Assembly (NCBI GenBank): GCA_019633425.1
Contig: WSUB01000017.1
Coordinates: 186,001-250,000, forward strand
Origin: Tulasnella sp. 424
Taxonomy: Eukaryota; Basidiomycota; Agaricomycetes; Cantharellales; Tulasnellaceae
DNA length: 64,000 nt
Direction: 5' to 3'
The notes beneath the pieces were generated by a model, which searched no databases, was not told where the DNA came from, and saw only the letters and a program-made list of their open reading frames with translations. Shown here in pieces: positions 59,302-64,000 of the stretch. The first letter of the stretch is position 1. Each line of letters starts with the position of its first letter. A program made the translations under genes and the position numbers.

Positions 59302-59343
59302 ATGTGTACAACTATTCGACACTTGCAAAGCGCGCGTTACTGA
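59302..59343 (+). promoter_or_regulatory. uORF1 (13 codons) or 5' UTR intron start
   Basis: ATG at 59302 opens a 13-codon frame ending TGA at 59343 in the bZIP leader. The same ATG lies inside ggtatgtgt, a good 5' splice site. With ttactgatt as branch site and cgcttag at ~59366 it could instead be a ~66-nt leader intron that removes the uORF. Confidence 0.45.
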
Positions 59344-59478
59344 TTGGGTCCTCGACGACGCGCTTAGGAATAGTTCCGCCGCGTTGGTGTTGGTGTCCTC
59401 CCCTTCCACCTCCAGATTGACCTCCTCTTCTCATCGTTTTATTCTTATTCCTTTCTTTCACTACCCACCAACCTCTTT

Positions 59479-59523
59479 ATGCCAAGCAGTCTAGTCTTTC
59501 TTCCTCCTTGCTGCCACCGTTAG
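59479..59523 (+). promoter_or_regulatory. uORF2 (14 codons) in bZIP leader
   Basis: ATG at 59479 opens MPSSLVFLPPCCHR and stops at 59523, 61 nt before the main ATG at 59585. No splice pair removes it. It is consistent with GCN4/CPC1-type translational control. Confidence 0.5.
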
Positions 59524-59584
59524 ACGAATCCAACCGCCAGACATTTCAATCACGACCGACCGACCCCCTCAAACCTACCACGAT

Positions 59585-61233
59585 ATGTCAACTCTTGCCG
59601 CTCAACAATCCACATTTCACGGTCTGAGCATCAAGAACGACTCTAGAGACGAGAACTACCAAGACATCTTCGAAGGCTGTAAGTCCCTGTCTAGCTCGCA
59701 ATCTCCCAGTCCAAGTCCAAATAAGGCTTATCATATCTCACCTCAACCCACCCTTCACCTTGCACCCCTTCTTCGGACGCACACGAAATTTTTCCCCTCC
59801 TCGTCATGACGCCCTGAACCTCCTGTTTCTCTCTCTCCCCCACTCCCCTTCCTACAGTCATCAGAGAGTCCCCCGAGCTCAACCTCATCAACGACCTGCC
59901 AAGTCCCGACGACGATATCGATCAGAAACCTCTGATCCATTCTGCCGCCTTTGGGCACCCTCACATGCAATTGCCCCTCCTCCAACACCATCGTCTGCAC
60001 AACCCAGTCCATCCTCCGTCCCTCGCCATTCTCAAACCTCACGTCCTTCAACAGCCCTCTACGACCCCCACATCTTCCGGCGGCATCTCACCCACCCTCA
60101 CCTGGAGTGGAGACCCTTCCCCCATCGACGACACGAACTCGCCCACTTTGAACGACTCGGCCGACCTCGACGGAGAGGAATGGAACCCTCCTTCCTCCTC
60201 GCCGACTTCCCAGCTCTTTGCGGCTCCAGCTGCTACTGTTGCCGCTGCTGCTAAAACCTCTTCGTCCCGTCGCAATTCCGCCGGCAGTGCTAGGGGCAGA
60301 GAGTCTGCCTTGGACGGCGATGGCCCCATCACCCGCGCAAGCAGCCACTCTCACTCCCGCTCGCGATCCTCCAAACGCTCTGCATCTTCGTCTACCTCTG
60401 CTGATGGAGGCGACGAGCTCACCATGTCCAACTTGTCCATCCAAAACGGCACCACGTCCCTCAGCGCGTTGATGTCCGGCCCTCCCTCGCCTCAAGCCTC
60501 CGTCGCAGGTGCATCAGCTCACACCCCCAAGCCCTCAGCCCCAGCTCGCAAAAAGACCCGCACAAGCTCTTCCTCGCGATCTTCCATCTCTTCCATCGAT
60601 GCCTTGATCTCGGAGGCCATGGGCTCGAATAATAACAACAACAACAACGCTGCCGGCCGACTTGTCCCAACAGGTCATCGTCGCAACATCACCTCCGCGT
60701 CCCTCGTCCCCCTTGACGCACCCACGCAGATCCGAAACTACCTTACACCTTCTTCTACTTCCAAGAAGGAGATCCCGAGCGCGTTCGTCGCTCGCAGGAA
60801 TAAGTTGAAGGCGAAAGAGGCCGCCGTCACCAAGCCTCCCGCTCCCGGCCCTTCCACTGCCGGACGCAAACGCACTCGCGACGAAGCTGGAGGCGACGAG
60901 GTCGACCAACTCCAGGATGACGATACTCCCATGAGCGGCGGAAACAACAACGCTGCTTCTCCCTCTACGACTCCCTCGTCCCCCACCGGCGGCCCTGTCC
61001 CAGCGGAATTGGCGAGCGAATCCTCCAGCCTCCTCAGCGCCATCGAAGCCAAGCGTCGCCAGAACACGCTCGCTGCCAGGCGAAGTCGTCAGCGAAAGCT
61101 CGACTACGTCCGGAACTTGGAGGAACTCGTCTCTGCGTTGACGAGGGAGAGGGATTCGTGGAAGGCCAGGGCAGAAGGTGCGGAGAAGATCCTTGGTTAT
61201 CGTCCTGACGAGGACGAGATGGACGAGGCGTAA
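59585..61233 (+). CDS. GCN4/CPC1-type bZIP transcription factor
   Basis: Two exons (59585-59678, 59858-61233) give 489 aa. The C-terminal bZIP has KRRQNTLAARRSRQRK (basic region from ~430, with the N-x-x-A-A-x-x-S/C-R signature of the GCN4 class) followed by a short leucine zipper (DYVRNLEELVSAL...). The central part is disordered with poly-Ser and a poly-Asn run. A conserved-looking block TQIRNYLTPSSTSKKEIPSAFVARR (~285) lies before the bZIP. Acidic patches near the N-terminus (SPDDDIDQ, DLDGEEW) could activate transcription. Known Gcn4/Cpc1 proteins activate amino-acid biosynthesis genes under starvation and are controlled by uORFs; the leader here has candidates. It ends DEDEMDEA. Confidence 0.92.
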
Positions 61234-62060
61234 AAAAACCCCGTGGCCGTCTAACCGCACCCGACCCTTGTTACATCCTTTCCTTTCGTTCTGCGTTTCC
61301 CGGCGCAACCTTTTTGTATTACCACCCCTCATCGACCAAAAAAGAAAAGGGGCCTTTGCTGGCATTCATTTTTCTCATTGGTTCCGGATCCCCCCTCCCG
61401 CTTCTTGACCTGCACCCTCTCCTGCAGTACACTGTGTCATTAGAGCTTCAACACCCCTTATCCTTTTTAAGCCTCCGACCTCTTCTTCCCCGTCGACTCA
61501 ACTTCGACGACCTCTCGCGTCTTCCTGGCTTTTTTTTCTGCTTAATTATTCCGATCATAGTCCCTGTTACATCAGCGGTTGTCCTTTCTTCTTTTATTCT
61601 CCTTCTATCTCTCTCTCCTCTCTCTATTGTTGTATCTCTCTCTGTGTCTCCGTCTCATATGCTCGGCTTGCTCAGGGTATCGCCCTGGGTCAACCCCGTT
61701 TGATCAACCTTGGTAGTTTTGAAAAAAATATGTGATCTTGTGGAAAATTTTATACAGAAGTTTGAAAATCAAATGAATAGTTGAAATTCGTTACTTTGCT
61801 TTGTGCGCTCGTGCGTTGTGAGTTGGGTCGTTGGGAGTCTTGGTACCTTGATGTCACTCAGGCGTTTCACAGTGCACCGGCTTCTGAACCGAACGAGCTT
61901 CAGGCTAGTATAATAGATTTCGACACATCTAGCCCGCTGTAACCTAGACTTGATCTACACAAAAAGACTCGAGCTCAGGAACCAGAATACATGACACCGC
62001 AATGACTTTGGGGCACGATGTAAGTTGATTGCTGTCCGTTGTGGCGCCCCCTGACGATAC
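61234..62060. other. Convergent intergenic region, ~830 bp
   Basis: T/C-rich 3' UTR of the bZIP gene to ~61750, then the 3' region of the minus-strand F-box gene. No gene is seen. Confidence 0.6.
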
Positions 62061-63953
62061 TCATTCCTCTTCCGAGCCCTCCCGCGACTCCGCTACCCAA
62101 TTCGAGTTCGAACCTCCATCGCCGAATGAGGGCCACTCAGACTCGGGTGATCCCGGTCTGGACCACGATGGCCAACTGTCAATAGCCCCGAAGTGTACGG
62201 TCTTGAAGCCGTAAAGTTCGCGAATCTCGTCCAAGCTATCCCACAGGAACTCCTTGTCCTGGTAATAGGATTGGATAAAGATAGAATCGGGTCGATGCGC
62301 TTCAACTCCCGGTGTGTCAAACCGGGTTCTGATCATCTCCAGGACAGCTCCACCTTGGCCTAACCATCCATTGAAATCCACCCTCGACAGCCTTGGAAAG
62401 GCCATCACGGTGGCTCCCGAAGCCGAAATGCATGGTGTTGCTAATATCTGTAGGAGTCTCCTCTCCACCCTGTCCCGAAGGTACGCATCATCTATCTTGA
62501 CGGAAAGCAGTGTAACCGCCTCCGAGGCCTGGAAGGCGACAAGGTCATCCATCTGACTATCCTCATAGATGGAGACGTGTAGCTTGAATCCTTGTAGCGT
62601 TACGCCCGGCCTGTCTTCGAGCGCGCTCTTTAACCAGCGCCAAACGATGCTCCGCGGTGTATAGCTGAGATCGACTTCGTATTTAAATTCACACCCAGGC
62701 TCCTGGTTCACAGTAAGGCTTAGGTGGTGGCTCGAAAAGGCCGCTGTCAGATACCCCCTCGTGGTTTGGGGGTCGTGCGGGGATGAATGAGCCAAGATGT
62801 CCAGTGGACTAGGCAACAAGCCCCGGAGGTCCTCAGGATCGACGGTCGACTCCGACTCTATGACTGTATGTAGAGTGAATTTTGTGCAGGAAGGAAAGCG
62901 TATGTAACGTAGGATTTGAAGAGAGGGATGGTGGGGATGGTCGTCGACTTTGGTAGGGTCGGCGAGCGTCAGGTTCTTCAAGGTTAAATCCTTGAGATGT
63001 GATAGAACGATGGGAGCATTACTGTGCGTGAGAGATGTGGAGGAAGTGAATGTGCTTTCTTCCAGCCTAAGGGTCTCCAGGTGTTGGTTCTTCTGGATGA
63101 GGCGAAATATCAGGGAAATCTCGATGCCTCCGCAAAGGCCAATATCCAGGACGCGGAGTTGGCTAAGCTGAACCCCTCTCAATTCGATGTCTACCCACCT
63201 CCGGATACGTAGCTCCTCCCAAAATGACCACGATCCGCTGAAGGGACAGACGGGATCACGCGGCTCCCACCCCCATTTTGCCCATAGGACCATCCTCTTG
63301 AGCCAGGGGGCTCGAGAGGTGAAGTACTTTGCGAAGACCTCGTCCGTTGGGTTGCAGATTGATATAGATTCCAAGCGCTGGAGGTGAGGGAAGATTTTGT
63401 CAAGGAACGCCGACTGAGATCCATCCCTGTCCTTCCTTGAGTATTTCAGGTGGAGTGGCGCTTCTTTTGAGTTCTCTAAAGCTTTCGATATGAACCTCGG
63501 ATGATCCGATGAAGTTATATGCCCCCACAAAAAAGGAGTCCTATCAAGGAGAGCACGCCACCCCCATGAGACCGAGCGGAGGATAACCATCGTCCGGACG
63601 TATCTCCGTGCTCTGTTACCAGAGGAGGTGATAAGAGTGAAGCGGAATATGAGCTGGAGCAGCTCTGGGGGAAGTTTGGATATGGGGACGCAAGTGTTCC
63701 TTTGGCGCAGGCGAGTGGCGATTCTACGACGAAGTTCCGCTCTAAGCCCGGTTTCAAACTTGCGAAGGTTCTTTAAAATTGCGTCTCCATATTGATAGTT
63801 ATATTCAGCTCTATGTTAAAAGCCAAATATCAGCCGCGTTCTGTGCCTAACACTCTAGACCATTTACCCAGATTCGTCGGACACCCAAACGTTCTGAAAT
63901 GAGCTGATGAAATCGTCCGCACACCTATCGACTAGTTGTGGCAGGCTTTGCAT
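62061..63953 (-). CDS. F-box protein with leucine-rich-like region
   Basis: Two exons (63953-63868, 63810-62061) give 611 aa, joined in phase across a 57-nt intron (SDESG-AEYNYQ). After a short helical N-terminus the F-box is ISKLPPELLQLIFRFT, followed by LRSVSWGWRALLDRTPFLWGHI, the Trp-containing second half typical of agaricomycete F-box proteins. Irregular leucine-rich segments follow (LESISICN, LRVLDIGL, LETLRLEEST, LKDLTLKNLTL). The C-terminus is acidic (SREGSEEE). It probably acts as a substrate adaptor in an SCF ubiquitin ligase; target unknown. The start MQSLPQLVDR is supported by the clean 86-nt first exon. Confidence 0.85.
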
Positions 63954-64000
63954 GATCTATGAGCAATGGAATATGTTTATGAGCTTCCCGGATGTCGAGT

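Overview
The window reads as nuclear DNA of a filamentous basidiomycete, most likely an agaricomycete. Genes are split by many short (about 45-90 nt) GT-AG introns. The protein families are typical of that group: an LPSIRSLFG-type C2H2 regulator, a heavy-metal-type ABC half-transporter, Sec7-PH ARF-GEF, dysferlin-domain peroxin, F-box/LRR-like proteins and lineage-specific kinase-like proteins. I built 18 protein-gene models by checking splice-site phase by eye. None was checked against a database.

Layout. 1-732 (minus): N-terminal part of a low-complexity, regulator-like protein that runs off the left edge. 4645-7071 (minus): C2H2 zinc-finger regulator. 11208-13924: GTPBP1/2-type translational GTPase in 14 exons. 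15869-18304: membrane-anchored SGNH hydrolase. 22221-23880: signal peptide peptidase. 24262-28997: HMT1/ABCB6-like transporter with an unusual repetitive tail. 29626-30591: small RRM glycine-rich RNA-binding protein. 31439-36563: Sec7-PH ARF-GEF. 36775-38401 (minus): mitochondrial transcription factor B/rRNA dimethylase-type protein. 38596-40362 (minus): Pex30-family peroxin. 40933-45485: tandem pair of kinase-like genes. 45792-47542 (minus): F-box protein. 48667-55692: four tandem PhzF-family genes. 56497-56587 (minus): intron-containing tRNA-Arg. 59585-61233: GCN4/CPC1-type bZIP factor. 62061-63953 (minus): second F-box protein.

The left two thirds is mostly single-copy housekeeping genes separated by several large gene-free stretches (733-4644, 7072-11207, 13925-15868, 18305-22220). 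The right third, 40.4-56.7 kb, is the dynamic part. A 2.65-kb duplication produced two kinase-like paralogs, one of which has lost the catalytic-loop aspartate. Next to it a PhzF array has expanded to four genes plus a gene-less fifth spacer remnant. Three different inverted-repeat insertions sit in the PhzF spacers. The last PhzF copy shows active-site changes and a replaced promoter.

Other points: three introns appear to use GC-AG splice sites; there are coding microexons of 11 and 13 nt; the bZIP gene has short upstream ORFs in its leader; and a TATA-driven 26-codon ORF lies in a gene-poor stretch. No CRISPR array, rRNA, large retrotransposon ORF or secondary-metabolite core enzyme was seen.
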